Below are positions 33,470 to 46,726 of a DNA stretch of 64,000 nt, in pieces. Each line of letters begins with the position of its first letter. Within the stretch, counting starts at the first letter, position 1. The stretch lies in contig FJOG01000045.1 of assembly GCA_900073065.1 (NCBI GenBank), positions 143,116-207,115 of the forward strand, read 5' to 3'. The DNA is from Phialocephala subalpina. Taxonomy: Eukaryota; Ascomycota; Leotiomycetes; Helotiales; Mollisiaceae. The notes beneath the pieces were generated by a model, which ran no database searches, had not been told where the DNA came from, and was given only the letters and a program-made list of their open reading frames with translations. A program made the translations under genes and the position numbers.

Positions 33470-36400
33470 CTAGAACTCCCATTGTTCTAACCATATCCTC
33501 ATCCATTCCATATGGACACTTGTCAACTCCCTCATCTTCTCACTCTTTGCTTGAGTCTCCTTTGTATCCATTTTCACTCCTGAACCACCACTTTTCATTA
33601 CTTGATAAAAATCGAACAACTTCACAGCTGGGTTTATCTCCACGTCAACTTCTTTCTTCTTCGCACTGTGCTCCAGCCTCGTCAACCACTGATCAAAGCT
33701 TACAATGTCCACTTGCTGCCCAGATTTCCCAAAATACACCTTGATAGCTGGGACCAAGTCCTGCCACTTGCCTTCATTTGTGTTGAACAAATGATAGTAT
33801 TCTGTCCACGCCCCTGCTTCCCTTTTCCCACTTTCGCCGGCACAGTTAACCAAAACCAACTCTCCCACAATCTCAGCCAATAAATCGACAGGAACCCATT
33901 GCACACTCTCGTGTCCCGGTAACTCATTCGGCAAAGCACCCAGGTATTTCGAGCTAGCGATCAAGCTCGGCAACCATTCCTTTTGGTTCCAAATACCTTT
34001 CGTCCCTCTCTCAACAGGACCAGCAATCTGTCCGACTCTGAGGATTGCACTGCTGACTTCGGATCTCGTTCTAGCAGCACCAAGGAGATTCTCTGAAATC
34101 CATTTGCTCTCACTGTAGCCTTGATGTAGTGGTATGCGAGGATCTTTGAGCGCGGTTTCAGGAACAAGGGTATGATCAGGGTTGATCTCGTTCCAGTTTA
34201 CAAGCGTCCCAATACTGGAGGTGAAGAATATCGGCGGCGATAGATGAGACTGAAAAGATAAAGAAATCAAGCTCAGCACTCCTTCGATATGTGGTGTGAA
34301 TGAGGAGAGGTCGAGGTTGAAGTCAACGGTCCATTGATTGTCTGGATTTCGGTCAGTCAGATTAAGCGAGCGAGAAAGGGGGGGGGGCAAAACGCACGGA
34401 TAAGGACCGATACTTCATTCTTCAATTTGGTAAAGACATTTTCATCCACGCCCAAGTTCGGCTTGCTCAAGTCAGCCTGGAGGAACTCGAGCCTCTGATC
34501 CCACTTCGAGATTAGACCTTTCTCTGCATTCTCCTTCGCTTGTCGTTCCTCGGCATCGTCGGTTCTATTCAAGCAGTAGATCTTCGAGATTTTCGTCGAA
34601 GTGATAAGTGTATGTAGCAGATACGATCCAAGAGAGCCGGTACTTCCTGTAAGCAATACCACCAACTCATGGTTGCTCGTAGGCGAAATGTTATTCTTGG
34701 TTGTTCCTGTGGGCTTTGGTAGCTTGACCACAAAGTCGTCAAGAATATCTTGCATTCGCTGTTCTCGGGTTATGCCGTCGACAACATTGGTGTTACTTTG
34801 GGCCAGACGCAGCCTCTTCAATGAAAGCGCAAGCGCGACAAGGGAAGAGTTACTGTAAATGAGTCGGGTGTTGATCTCATCATGTGGTAACCCCACAAGC
34901 GTGAGCTTCAATAGTCTGACCAGGGTCATGACGTGCAAAGAATCCATGCCCATTGCGAAGAAATCCTGCTCCGGCTTCAAGTTCTGAATCTTTACCACAC
35001 TCTCAACCAAAGCTCCAACACTTGTCTCCAGACTTTTCAAGTCCTGATTAATGTCGATTTTCGGCAAGGCCACGATATCCTCACCCTCATCAACTCGCTT
35101 ATAGATTTCATCGATCTCTTTTGCGTAGAACTTGACGGTTGCACCCCTCTGCATGGTACCTTTCCCTGCCCTCGCAAAAGGCTTTTCCGGGTCACTCAAA
35201 ATAATTCTGTCCAAACTCAACTGCGCATGAGCGGGTGCAGCCTCATTCGCCTTCATCGCATATTGCCAGACATCTTCCTCAAGGTACCTAGCTTTCTTCT
35301 CAGGATCCGTAAGGGATCCAGCAATCTCTTCCTTGAGTTCAATGATAGCAGCTGGTACGAATCGTGATTGTCCGACCACCAATGCTCCCTTCACGGCGGG
35401 GTGCTGACGAAGAGTAACTTCCATGCTCGTTGGGTTCAGCTTCTCCCCATTGCTGAGGACAATCACATCGTCTGCTCGTCCAGCATAGAGCCAAAGATTG
35501 GGTTTCGTAGGATGCGGAGTGTAGAGATCATTCATGGAGTACTCTTCGAGGTCAGGAAAGGTCCACCAAGCGGAATGGAATTGGTCGGATGATTCATGTC
35601 GAACGAAAATCTGTTCGTAAGCACCATCACCAGCAGGACGGAATTCGATGCCTTTGTGTTCTGGAGTGAAGTGGAAATATTCCCAGTCCTCGGGTGCTTT
35701 GTCCCAGAATGGGAGTGGGCCCATCTCAGTGGAGCCTGTTGTATTCATAAGCAAGCTCTTTTGGCAGAGGATGTTTCCCACTTCGGTGCCTAAGGGTGCT
35801 GTTTGAATGCTAAGCATAATCGCTAGGATGTTTTTAGACTGAGATACTTACCTCCACCATATCCAACCACGGCAAGTTTCTCGAGCCTCTTCAAAGACGC
35901 ATGCGATTGTACCATATCTTCAAGAATCGAAGGAGCTATGTAGATCATGTCTGCTCCTGAAGTATCCAAGACTTCGTCAACGAGTACAGCGCTGAGAGGT
36001 CGATTGGATGGCCCCCAGACCATGATGAGATCGTACCACAGGGGTGCCATGAAACCGACAATGATTCCGGCGGACTATAATCGGATTAGTTGATGAAGAT
36101 AATCTCCTTGTTGAGGATGTTACTTACATGGAATGGAGGTAGAGCAACAAATGCCTTTCTATTCCTGAGCTTCCACCATAGTGGCTCATACCCATCGATG
36201 TGCGGCAGGAGGTTATATGCATCCATTGCGCTGGTCCACCCATGCTTCAGTACTATTGGTTTCGGTAGGCCAGTTGAGCCAGAGGTATGGAGCACCACAA
36301 ATGGATCATGCTTTGCCTCATCGTAGCTTTTGGTGAACGAATAGTAAGGTGCATGACCTTCGGCCAACAGACTGGCAACAGAAGGGATTGGTATTGGCGA

Positions 36401-36885
36401 GAGGCCGATGTGAGAAATGAACTCTGGCGATATGTGGTAGCCTTCAGAACTCAGGATCACATTACAATCTGTAGACTTGAAGAGATTCAATTGTCCTTCA
36501 AGGCTGTTGCGTGGTGAAGGTAGAAGCAACTTTGACGAACGTCAGTATCATCAACCTACTACGTAGAGCATCGCATTGAATGACTGACCTTATAACCAAC
36601 TTTGCAAACAGCACATATCAAAACAAAATATCTGATGTCGAGAGGTCCAAGATATGCCAAGGTCTCGAAGCTCGTGCTTTTGCCAAATCTATCCTCGAGA
36701 AATGCAGCAGCACGATTGATCGCTCTTGAAAATGCGTCATAAGTGACATCAATGTAGCCTTCAGTAAGATCGAATGACTTCGGAATAGAAGCAAAGACTT
36801 TGTTTGGGTTATCTCGAGCAATGTTGTCGATAAGGGGAGGTATAAGACGACGGCCATACGGCACTTCTGGTTTGAGGCTGCCCAT
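33470..36885 (-). CDS. NRPS-like A-T-R carboxylic acid reductase
   Basis: Predicted 1064-aa protein from exons 36885-36589, 36529-36128, 36074-35852, 35798-34398 and 34341-33470; all four introns (53-59 bp) splice in frame. Domain order: adenylation (A3 core LHTSGSTGLPKPI, then GYGGAPL, LYAGRADD, NGEKLNPT and GKGTMQRG near the A10 region), one thiolation domain (DFFAMGMDSLHV, phosphopantetheine Ser) and a C-terminal thioester reductase with Rossmann motif VLLTGSTGSLGSYL and Y-x-x-x-K in YSESKWISE. Proteins of this build activate a free carboxylic acid, load it on the carrier arm and reduce it to an aldehyde or alcohol with NADPH; none has a condensation domain. Substrate not predictable. The start is one of two adjacent Met codons (36888/36885). 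Confidence 0.9.
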
Positions 36886-38286
36886 CATGCAGATGAAATA
36901 TAACAAAGTCAGTTGAAAGAAACGTCGAGTCGAGGAAAGATTGATGTAGTGAAAAGCAGGGTGCATACGCTAGGTCTAGCGTGAGCTCCGGAGGCAAGGT
37001 TATAAGCGTAAGCCCAAGCTCTGGATTCGTCAACCAGTGCGAAGGTGTCGATCAGCACTAAATGGTACTAAGGAACCCTAGCACATCCACGACTGACCAC
37101 CCCTCCAAAGTAGATCCATCAACCCAAAAGAAGCGCCTCAAAGCTTATTTCCCACAAGTCTCTCGGGTTCGTCAAGCGAGACTTTGCGAACCAGCCAATT
37201 CAAATCCAACATCAGTAATTAAGTCAATAACACACTCGTATATTCTATATCCTAATCAGAAGAGGAAAATAGAATGACAAAGCTACCCCGCAGTGAGATT
37301 TCGTCAGAATGAGGACTCGAGTGCGACGATGCACGATGATGAGAGGCGAAGAAAAACGAAAGAGGAAAACGAGGAGATGTGATCTAGCACGTGGCATTTA
37401 AATGCTGACTCAGACGGACCTGATAGGATACAAATACTCCCGACCCTCCTTTATACAATATAGCTGACCAAAGTAGTCGACTATGTATGAATCACGGAAC
37501 CAGTGTTCCAGCAACATTCGGACTTACGAGGTTACTATATGCCAGAAGGAATGTCAAATTAAACAATCAGGCGAAGAACCCCGTTAGGAGTAAAGATATG
37601 AAAAGCAAGACGAGAAAGATGTAGAAAGTCGAGACGACAATCAATCGAATTGAACACTTCCATTAAAATTGGCATGTCCAAAGAAGCCGGATAGGCTTGC
37701 AATGAAATGATCTCTTCCACAATCCGGAAAGAGAAAGTATTCCGGCATCAAGCTCTTCACAACTTTCTTCGTTTGAAAATCTCCGCACGTAGCCCGCTAG
37801 CTCCAACTAACATTTTGGCAGCGGTTGCAGCTCGAAACGTGCCCTCAATAATAAATATGGACAATGTTGTAAGACTTCGTTTCTTATCTCTCGGTATTCG
37901 CGAAAGCTTACAACTACAGTACCGTGGTGATAGTGGTACCTGATCGAGCCATCTACCTGAGCTTCCACCTTGGTGGGCCTCACTCCCTGTTGACTGTCAT
38001 GGTTGACTGCTCGAAAAGACGTTCTGAATGACGTGAGTGGCATGTATGTACTTGCTCGGAAAAATTCCAACGGACGAAAATTCGGCGATAGTGTCAGACT
38101 TTGGACATGCTATATTCCCAAATAGAGTAAAGCAATTTGAGCTTGCCTTTCTGGAGCCATTAGCTTATCTGGGACTTGAAGTCAAACTCCTTACAGATTT
38201 ACCTCATTTGCCAATAGTAGCACGAAATACATACACCCCTAGACTCTCTTAAAGACGCTCCTGACAATCAGAGTATTTTACAAAAG
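36886..38286. other. Intergenic, nothing recognised
   Basis: About 1.4 kb upstream of the NRPS-like gene and downstream of the GTPase gene. Short frames lack domains. Positions 37060-37460 are purine-rich in parts (GAGAGGCGAAGAAAAACGAAAGAGG near 37340). It presumably holds the NRPS-like promoter; no regulator gene is present. Confidence 0.4.
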
Positions 38287-41200
38287 TTAATAGTAGCCAT
38301 GCTCTTTAGCCTCTCTCATCACCTGTGCAGCAATATCCATAATATTTTCCATTTCCCTCAAAACTCCAGCAGCAACCCTGCCCAACCTCTCCAAGAAATT
38401 GCCATTTTTCGCTAATACCTTCGCCTCTGTACCCCGCAACATCTCGATGTTGTGTTCAATTAGCGTGAGGATGTTTTTGATCTCACTGTCAAGGATGTCT
38501 GCTGTATCGGCAGCAAGCTCGAAGAGATCATTTTGTAGGCGGGATCGAATGGCGCTGAACAAAATAGGATTGCGATCCGACCCTATCGCCTGTCGTAAGC
38601 AGGCTAGGCGCCTTGCAGTCACGCCATCTCCTGTTAAATGATCAGATCAGGGGTGAAAGGAGTTGAGCTTTCTTCGTTGAACTCTTACCACGGCTCTTCG
38701 CGGAATCCTCCATACAGGCGCGATACGATGGACGCATCTCTTCAAATATATATGAACTCTGGTGATTCCGGCTTGCATCACGCCTGATTGAGCTAGAACA
38801 GGACGGTAATTCTTTTAGCACTGTGGTGGATATTATACACAGCGAGAGACCAAAAACAACTTACTTAATTTGGATTCTGGCAACTTCCTTTACCTTTACG
38901 AAAAGATACTTTACGGAATCATTCATCGTTGTCAGCGAGTCCGCGAACAACGGCGCTCCTTGAAAATCTAGGGAATTTTAGCATTTTTGGTGGCCACCTC
39001 GCGGGAAAGGGTTTCCGAATAGATTTCAGAGCAGTATGTATACCTTTGACTTGCGAGATTAGTCCATCTAATAGACCTAAAATCTGGTTCTCGAGGTCCG
39101 CTACATTTGCTATTGACATGTCGGCATAGAGATTCCACCATGAAGACATGTCATCAACCATGGAGTCAATAAGGTCTTGGTTCCATTCCCTGAAGAGGAC
39201 TTTGGGACTGCCCCAAGACCCATATCTTCGACAGAAGCATCCAACCTGGGCTTCAGGCATGTCAGTGGCAGAAAAGCTTGCCAAGTACTTTAGTTGCTTA
39301 CTCGGATGATACTAGAAGGGTCAGTATGTCGCACCTTTGATGGATCCTTATTACTCACCTCTATCCACGTATAAGATACTTCTAGCGCATTTTCTGTCCA
39401 GTTACCTAGATTGTTCCCTAGACAGTACAAAATTCAGTGACATCTATAAAAGGTGAATATAAGCCAGCACGAACCCATAGGTTGGATCATGATGTCCGAT
39501 GAAGTGCCTTTTTGGGTCTCTCCTGCGGCGTGTATTGCTTCTGAAGCATTCTAACAATGTTAGCATTGGAGAAGTTAACCTACTCGAGATTTCAGATTGC
39601 AGAGAAACTTCGTTTGACTAGCACAGCCCCAGAGATATTCAGGCAGTGAAGGCAAGTTCAGATTCGAGAGGAACGTAGCCAAAGAGCGGCCTTGGTAATT
39701 TCCAACTGTGTAGGACAGAAGGTTTCCACGCGAACTCGTACATTGTCTCTCGTAAAAACGGAAGAGGTTCCACGTACGTACCATTTTGAGATCATCTTGA
39801 AGTGTTTTCAGGAGTCTCTGGACTGTTGCATCATTTGACATGGTTTCTTGAGACCCTCCGACGAGCCATAGTTGAACCTGCTGGACTAAGCTCTTGAGGT
39901 TTACTGTCAAAAAGTTATGTCCAATACGGAACTGGGCCTGAGCTGGGATCTTGTGGCAGTGCTTCCTCAATGCTGGAATACCACTCCCTCTCATTGATAA
40001 ATTGTGGACGTTGGCTCGCAGGCGATTTTTCTTGTATATCTTATTAGAGACACAAAACACGGAAAGAGGACGGGTTCCAAGCATTTTTGCGTGTGTGCTT
40101 CGGACGAATTTCTCGATGTAGTCGTTGCGAGCTGTCATATAGAGGTAGTCCAATCTATCATTGAAGATTAGCAAAACCACTTCCAGGACATAAAGAAGTA
40201 CTCACTCCTCTTGTGCTTCATCTCTTCGACGAAGTGCGCCTTCCATCTCGTTATCAATTTCAGCCTCCTCAACGATTCTCTCTAGCAGCGTTACTTTTGC
40301 GGCGTTTTCGCACCGATTATCAGCAAAGAATTTCTTTCTGACCTCGTCGACATCCAGATCCTGCAAAGCTGTTAAAACACTTTCCTCCATTGGAGCAGAC
40401 ATCAGTATAGGAACCTCAGATTTTGTGCAAACCAATGCAATACCCTGTGATGGCCTTCCACTTTTCAGATTCCTTCCCAGGCTTTTTTCCAATATCATCT
40501 CCACGTTCTTGTTTGTGCCAACCCGCGCTATATCAGCAACAACGAAAATTTCATCGCATTCATACATATAGTCTTCAGCTGCCTTGATGCGAGCGTTATT
40601 GGAATCATGGAAGCCTACACATATCAGTTCGAAAACATATATCAGCCCAAAGTTCCATACCTGGAAGATCTGTAAGAATAGCTCCACTCTTTAGAACTTG
40701 GGAACGGAGAAAAATTCTGTAACACGTTAGTCTCAAGCACTCTCCTTAAAGAGGTATCTCTACCTCATAACTTTGATAAAGGGCCAAAGATTTCCAGTCA
40801 AGAACTGCTGCGTCTTTCTGTTGCATTCTTCCACCGTGTCCGCACTTCCAAGCCACCCACTCTGGAGTGAGTCCACAGGCCATTGTAGTCCGTTCGTCCA
40901 CAATCTCAATTGCTGTTGGATCCTTTCTTCAGCCCCAGCACTAGGGTCTTTCAAATATTCCTCGGTCAGCTCCCTCCTAGACCCAAATGCAGCTTTCAAG
41001 GTATCCCATGCGAGTTTTGACTGGTCCTCTAAACGCTTCTGCTCATCCGCTGTAAAACCTTTATCATCAAGGTCGGAGAGGTGAAAGTTCCGATAGCTCC
41101 AAATGAGTTCACGGAGTTGCTCTTCGATCTCGACATCTGTCATGTGATCTATCTCGATTGTGTATTTGGCTGATTGTCCTCGTTTTCGAAGTCGATACTC

Positions 41201-42212
41201 GGTGACTACACTCGTGCAAGCAGCGCCAAGGCCAGCCTGTACCGTTAGTCTGCGATTCTATTTCTATGGGGGCAGGAATAGGCTTACGGTACGCGCAAGG
41301 TCAGTTTCGTCGAGGAGTGAGTTGATCAGGCTGCTCTTTCCTACAAGTGAAGTTAGTCAATAATACGGACAGCTTCTCTCGTCACATACCAACACCAGAG
41401 TCTCCCACGATACCAATTTTACACACAGAGGGTGCATCAAATTGCGAAAGCTCGTTTGCCGTTTGGATCATACTGAAGACTTGTGATTCCCGATCTCGAG
41501 CCAGTTCGCAAATGCCAAGAACGCTGCCTATTTGTTGAGCAATAGACTTTCCTGCCTGTAACGCCCTTTGGAAATCTTTGTTGAAGTATGGCTCATCTTC
41601 TGGTGGTGTCTCATCGTTGGTATCATATCTGGCGGGTCTTGGAAGCCGATCGCAGACTGGGGGCTGGACAGGAGCGCTCGATGCTCGGCGTTTGGTGGCC
41701 TGTGGCGTCACAACATTTACAGAAGTTTGGTCGACTGATGGTAGCTCAGCCCTTGAGCTGCTTACATATCTGCTGTGTTCTGAACCTGGACCAGGTCCGG
41801 ATCCGGATCTGCTGATTAGATTTTGTGTAGTGACCTGCACAACACGAGCCGTAGGTTCTGGTGTAGTATTGTGGATGCTGCGAAACGTGAAAGGGGACAA
41901 TTCTTTCTTTTGGCCAAACCGGAAGAGTTGAGAACCATTATTAGCAGGGCTGAGGTTCACCTCCTTGAAAGTATCAACAAAGTTCTCATAGGTGCTGAAT
42001 GAAGCAAGTATTCTTGGGTTCGAGGTATCTGGAAGTTCAAACAAGCCAGGTGTTGGCGGTTCGATTGAGGGAATAGGAACATCCGGCTTGAGATCAGGTA
42101 AAGATGCCGGGATCTTTGGGGAGAAGGTTGTCGAAGATTGAGGTGTAAATACTGGGTCGTCTGTGCTTTCAACCGAAGGCAATCGAACATGGGAATGATC
42201 TTCGTAATCCAT
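38287..42212 (-). CDS. SLIP-GC/dynamin-like large GTPase
   Basis: A multi-exon gene read from ATG 42212. Firm exons: 42212-41390, 41340-41288, 41236-40764, 40716-40661, 40614-40206, 40154 onward, and the last exon ending at 38287 (starting about 38630). The region 39550-39810 has several possible splice choices that I could not settle. A Pro/Ser-rich N-terminal ~220 residues precede the G domain: P-loop GIVGDSGVGKSSLINSLL (spanning intron 1), switch-II DLPGFHDSN, and a TKSE element in place of N/TKxD. Long helical regions follow (SLVQQVQLWL; QNDLFELAADTADILDSEI), ending MREAKEHGYY. This matches the fungal relatives of nuclear GTPase SLIP-GC. These are multicopy in some ascomycetes; cellular role unclear. 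Confidence 0.8.
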
Positions 42213-43639
42213 GGTTCCCGGGATTCGGAATTGTAATGCTCGAGTCGATAACACGGTATGCTCAGAGTTAAGGAGTATCACAGGAGAGGTGGATGAAAAT
42301 GACTATTGCAGGTAAGGACAAAGAAATCAGGAGGGCAGGCAACAACGTAGATAAGAAACGTCGGGCAAGCTTCCGATGGTGAGCCCTCGGAGGTGGGGGA
42401 GGAAAGCCACCAACCCCCTGAAACGAGGCAAACGAGGCAACCGAGTTGCACTTCAGCCGGCGACTATTCAGGAAGGTAGCTTTATTAGCAAAACAGGAGC
42501 TGCATAGGGGATGAACGACATCCGCTTATCTCACATGTCAACCTTGTCGATCGCTTTATGGACCAAAGAGATTCAACCAGTGTGCAACTCTTGTTTCACA
42601 TGACGGCTGAGCCATACGGTCGGGAGCAACCACCCACTAAATCTTGGATCAATTTGCGACAACCGCGTATGCCAAAACACTTCTGGGACAGTGAAGTCCG
42701 ATGTTTGTGATTCAGGAAATCCGTCCTTGATCAGTCTTGCTTATCTAGGATATAGATTGGGAGTCAGTGCTGATGGAATTTGGCACGTGTCAGATCTCCA
42801 GTAAGTCCCAGCAAAGTAAGGTACCTAATGTTCCGTGCAGAAAAGCGTCTCATCTTTATATTTCCATGCGAATAGTTTGGCGGCATTCGGGAGTTAATTG
42901 GTCGAGGTAAGTATGACTAGCAATATATTTTCGAATCATTTCAGTTCGGATGAATAACTCTAAAACCAGGCAAACTGCCTCGTGATTGCATTACATATTC
43001 AAGCTTTTAAACGAGGTTAGCCGTATAGTAGTTATATCTACTAAGTTTCTCCACCTCCCATCCATCTCCCCTTTCTTAACCTCCAAAAGCTGTACAACTT
43101 TTTTTAAACACCCTTTTTTTCGCATATCCCGACTCCAAAACACTGAACACGCCTATCCTCTTAACCCCCCCGCTGTTGTTGCAAATAATACACAACTCTA
43201 TGCCTTAGCCAAAATGTATAAGGGGGACAAAAAACAACCCTTAAAGTACGAAGCGGAAATACGCAGATAGGCTGAGGTACTCTGGGGATATGTTCTGGCT
43301 GGCAGAGGTTGTGGACGTACAGTGGTAACAGATTTGGGACTTCTGGCCTAGGGAGCTGCGCTCGTTAATAGTTGACCATTTCTAGTCATATAATTAATTT
43401 GACTGCGCCTCTTAAATACGGTAAGCAAACCTGAGCCGAGCCTGAGCTAAGGAGGTGCTGGTCACGTGAGTATAAGGGTTGGGAACCGTGGACAATCCGG
43501 TGGAGAAACATATGTTTCGGCTGCGATTGCTTTGGACTCATCTGCGATACGACGGAATTTCTCGGAAATATTTGTGCTTGTTTCAGCATTTCATATAGCA
43601 ACTTTGCTATTAGATTGGTCAATAATATTATTAGTCTAA
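42213..43639. other. Intergenic with a possible transposon ORF remnant
   Basis: About 1.4 kb. A frame at 42986-43270 ends YALAKMYKGDKKQPLKYEAE and, past a TAG, continues VLWGYVLAGRGCGRTVVTD before another TAG. This looks like a coding relic with C-to-T stops, directly beside an AT-rich RIP block, so I suspect an eroded transposon, family unknown. Confidence 0.35.
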
Positions 43640-44640
43640 TATTTTATACTTATAATTAATTATTACAAGTTCTTTATAAGTGGAAATATAGAGTCTTAAT
43701 TTAAATTTAAGGATTAATAATATTAAATTATCTCTAGATATATTTTCTAATAACGAGGTATTAATTATATAATCCCTTTATTATAAATTTATAAGATTTG
43801 AATTTCTTTTAAATATATTAATTCTTATTGGCGAAATTATTGGAATCGATTATTATTTTATTTTATTATTAAACAAAAAATTAATATTTTTTAATTTGGA
43901 ATTAAATTATATAAATTATATTTTATTAATTCCTTTTAATTTAATATATAAATATTAATATAATAAATATAATTTTTGATATATATAATAAAAGTTTATT
44001 CAAATTTTTTATTTAAATTATAATATATTTATTAAAATATTTGAAAATAAATAATTATTATTTATATTAATAATAAAAATTAAAAAAAATTCTTTTTCTA
44101 ATAAATTTAAAATATTTATTATTTTATTTATTATAATATTAATTTTATCGAAATTATAAAAATTATAATTTAAAATATTATATTTATAAAAAATAATTAA
44201 TAAATTTTTTCTTTGAATAAAATTCTTATATTTTATTATTATTAAAAATTATTTATAATATATTAGAAAATTATTTTTATAATAATTTAATTCGAAATTC
44301 TTAAGAATTTATTTAAATTTTTAAAAAATATTATTAAAATATAATAAAATTAAAATAATAAAACTTTAATTTCTATTTAATTTAATTAATTAAAAAATTG
44401 AAAATTAAATTATTATAAATTATATAATAATTATAATTTAAAATTTAATATATATAATTCTCGAAACTTTAAAAAAAATTTAAGAAATTATATTCACTTT
44501 CTATTATAATAAGATCTTAAAATCACATGAAATTTTAAAGTAATTTTTAATTAAGAAATAAAAATATTATAATTTAATTAATTATATTATAAATATTAAC
44601 CTTAGAATAAAATATTTAATTTACTTGAGACTTAGAAAGA
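43640..44640. repeat. AT-rich, RIP-like block
   Basis: About 1 kb of nearly pure A/T with sharp boundaries and no real reading frame, like 5.1-6.05 kb. Most likely a transposon copy eroded by RIP. Confidence 0.75.
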
Positions 44641-45104
44641 CTTCGAGTTAAGAAGGACTTAGAGTTTGTTTCGGACTAGGAAGGGTGCCTACGCCCCCTA
44701 CAATATACATAGAGAACCGTAGTAGAGATCACGGGACAAATCACGTGGTTGGAATATAGTGCCAAGACTAGGAATGCGTTCCGTAGAAAGCAGAGTTCTA
44801 TATAATTAGATAGGTTTTCTTTAGATAAAAGCTCTATGCTTAACTCAAATAAAGTAACTCAAATAAAGTATCTCATACTTACTTTAGTAACTCAACAACT
44901 TGGAACCCCCTTCTTGATTAGTGATAGTACTCTTGTTTTACACCCAAACATCAGCTTGCTCTTACAAGACAACACCAGACTTTTAAGGTACGTTACATGA
45001 GTACAACTCAGGGATTGCTCAGTGTACTCAGGTAGCTCAGGTGAGCTGGGTGAGGAGAGGGTGAGCCGAGAGTGATTAGCGCCTGAGTAGAAGCGGCGAG
45101 TTTA
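44641..45104. other. Intergenic with a short tandem repeat
   Basis: Normal-composition tail of the AT-rich block. AACTCAAATAAAGT is repeated in tandem at about 44838-44867, and ACTCAGG-like motifs recur at 45008-45040. Could be part of an old LTR; no paired copy is visible. Confidence 0.35.
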
Positions 45105-45521
45105 CTAACTGACCTTGGGATGAAGAGAAAAAAAGTTGTGTTCAACTACCAAAGTTGGATGGACCAGGATCTCGTCCCCTTCGCTTTGCTGTTTCTGTCT
45201 TATCTTTTCCCGTAGAGGATCTAGCTCGTTCTCCACTTCCCGAATCAGGAAGTCCAATCTCTCCAACCTCAAGTTACTTCCTTGACAAGCCTCCCAAAGT
45301 GTGTTGCTCCTCTTCTCTGGCTTGAGCACCTCCTTCCTCCGCTTTCCGCCCCAAAACTCACACCGGGCGGCCCTGAAAGAAGGTTCTTTCCAGAAGATAT
45401 ACAGGCGAGTTTGAGAAGCTCTGTATGCGATATTCGTTTCTTTATGGGCTAACAGGTCCTCATCGACTTTTTTCTTCCGAACCTTTCGTTCCTTCTTGAG
45501 CCTATTTAGACATTCTGGCAA
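45105..45521 (-). pseudogene. Coiled-coil paralogue B, 5'-truncated
   Basis: Open frame of 138 codons without an in-frame ATG near its start. It contains LPECLNRLKKERKVRKKKV, ARCEFWGGKRRKEV and LRLERLDFLIREVENEL, paralogous to copies A (45821-46468) and C (53146-53485), which share the L-x-R-L-x-x-E-R-K start and the LRxERLDxxIxEVxxE end of the coiled coil. The two N-terminal membrane segments of the other members are absent upstream, so this looks like a decaying fragment of the local family. Confidence 0.5.
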
Positions 45522-45820
45522 GGTCTCCCATGATCCATGTTAATATTCATATTCAGGGGGAGGGTCGTTACGATCGAGATTTCGTTCTTTATATTTGTTG
45601 AACATTTTGCACAGTGGTTCTTGCTTGATGATTGAGAAGATATTAGACTTTTTGTTGCATGTTGTGTAAACTTCTACGATGTGGTAGATGTCACCATGAC
45701 GTGTTGTATATTGACTAGGTTCCAAGTGGTATTAGGTAAAAACGAAAACACCTCCCAGCTGAGTCTCAAACTTTGATACCTCAACGGATTTGACTTTACA
45801 TAAGCAGCCGAATGAGACTC

Positions 45821-46468
45821 TCATTCTAAATCTAGAATGTCTTTCTCATACACCTCTTCCCATCTTCCTCCACTTTCCCTTTCCATTTTCCTGTCGAATT
45901 CTGTTTGCAGCTCCGAAATCTCGGCCCAAAATCTCTCGCCCCTCAATCTCCTCTGGTAGATCTCGTTGGTTCTCTCTTCTTCTCCATCGCCTCGTCTCTC
46001 GCCTTCCTCCATTTGTCCGTCCATTGGCCACCAAACGCCTCGTACCTCGCCTTCGCGGCATCATAACCGATACATGCCTCCTTCCACGCGAACCAGTCGT
46101 TATTGATCTGCTTTTCGAGATCTTTCCTCTCCTGTCTCAGCCTCTCCAAACTCTCCTGTGGCGTCTCTTCTGAATTTCGGCCCCGAATGGCCCAAGCCTC
46201 CATGGCCCTCATTTTTTCTTCCCAAAGTCGAGCCTTATCGTCTTTGTGAGCTTGCTCGGTTTTTGCAGTACCACAGTTCCAACCCATCAAGTAATTAGGT
46301 ACCAAAGCAAAATAGTCCGCAGAAGAGGGTGGTGAGCCATGGGAGACACCAGGGAGAGACCTGAAGCTTCCAAGCATATTCTGATTGGGCAATTAGCATT
46401 CTAGCCAGGCCGAGACCTGTAAAGAGGCAGAGGGAGAAAGTCAAAAGAGCCGCATCGTCGTCAGTCAT
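45821..46468 (-). CDS. Paralogue A: two membrane segments plus coiled coil, frameshifted 3' end
   Basis: From ATG 46468 the frame encodes two hydrophobic segments (LLTFSLCLFTGLGLARMLI and PWLTTLFCGLFCFG). A probable intron then starts at GTACCT (about 46316), leading into the coiled-coil part: LWEEKMRAMEAW, SLERLRQERKDLEKQI, WKEACIGYDAAKARYEAF. Near 45970-45985, a CTT/CT-rich run, the conserved continuation (IYQRRLRGERFWAEI, DRKMERE) moves to another frame, so the C-terminus is frameshifted. Paralogous to B, C/D and E. No known domain; membrane location is inferred from the hydrophobic segments. Confidence 0.45.
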
Positions 46469-46504
46469 CGTGAATGGTTTGCGTTGTGATATGATACGGT
46501 TCAA

Positions 46505-46726
46505 GTCGAGAGTTGTGGAGATGTTGAAGTCGAGGGCAGTTTGATAGATGTTAGAAGACTTTATAAGTTGTGTGCTGATCGAGATTATTATCTCCAGTCG
46601 TGGCGTTTTACGAATGGCCTACTCGTAGGATCATTCCAAGTAGAGATTGAGTCCCAAACTTCGATTTTTGATAAATTAGGTGTTAATGTAACTGTCTCGC
46701 TCATCTCGAATGGAGAACTGGTGAAC
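46505..46726. other. Flank of the Copia insertion
   Basis: Upstream of paralogue A (minus strand), so probably its promoter. Joins directly to 53118 across the retrotransposon; the pre-insertion sequence is recovered by removing the element and one CTCAG. Confidence 0.4.
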
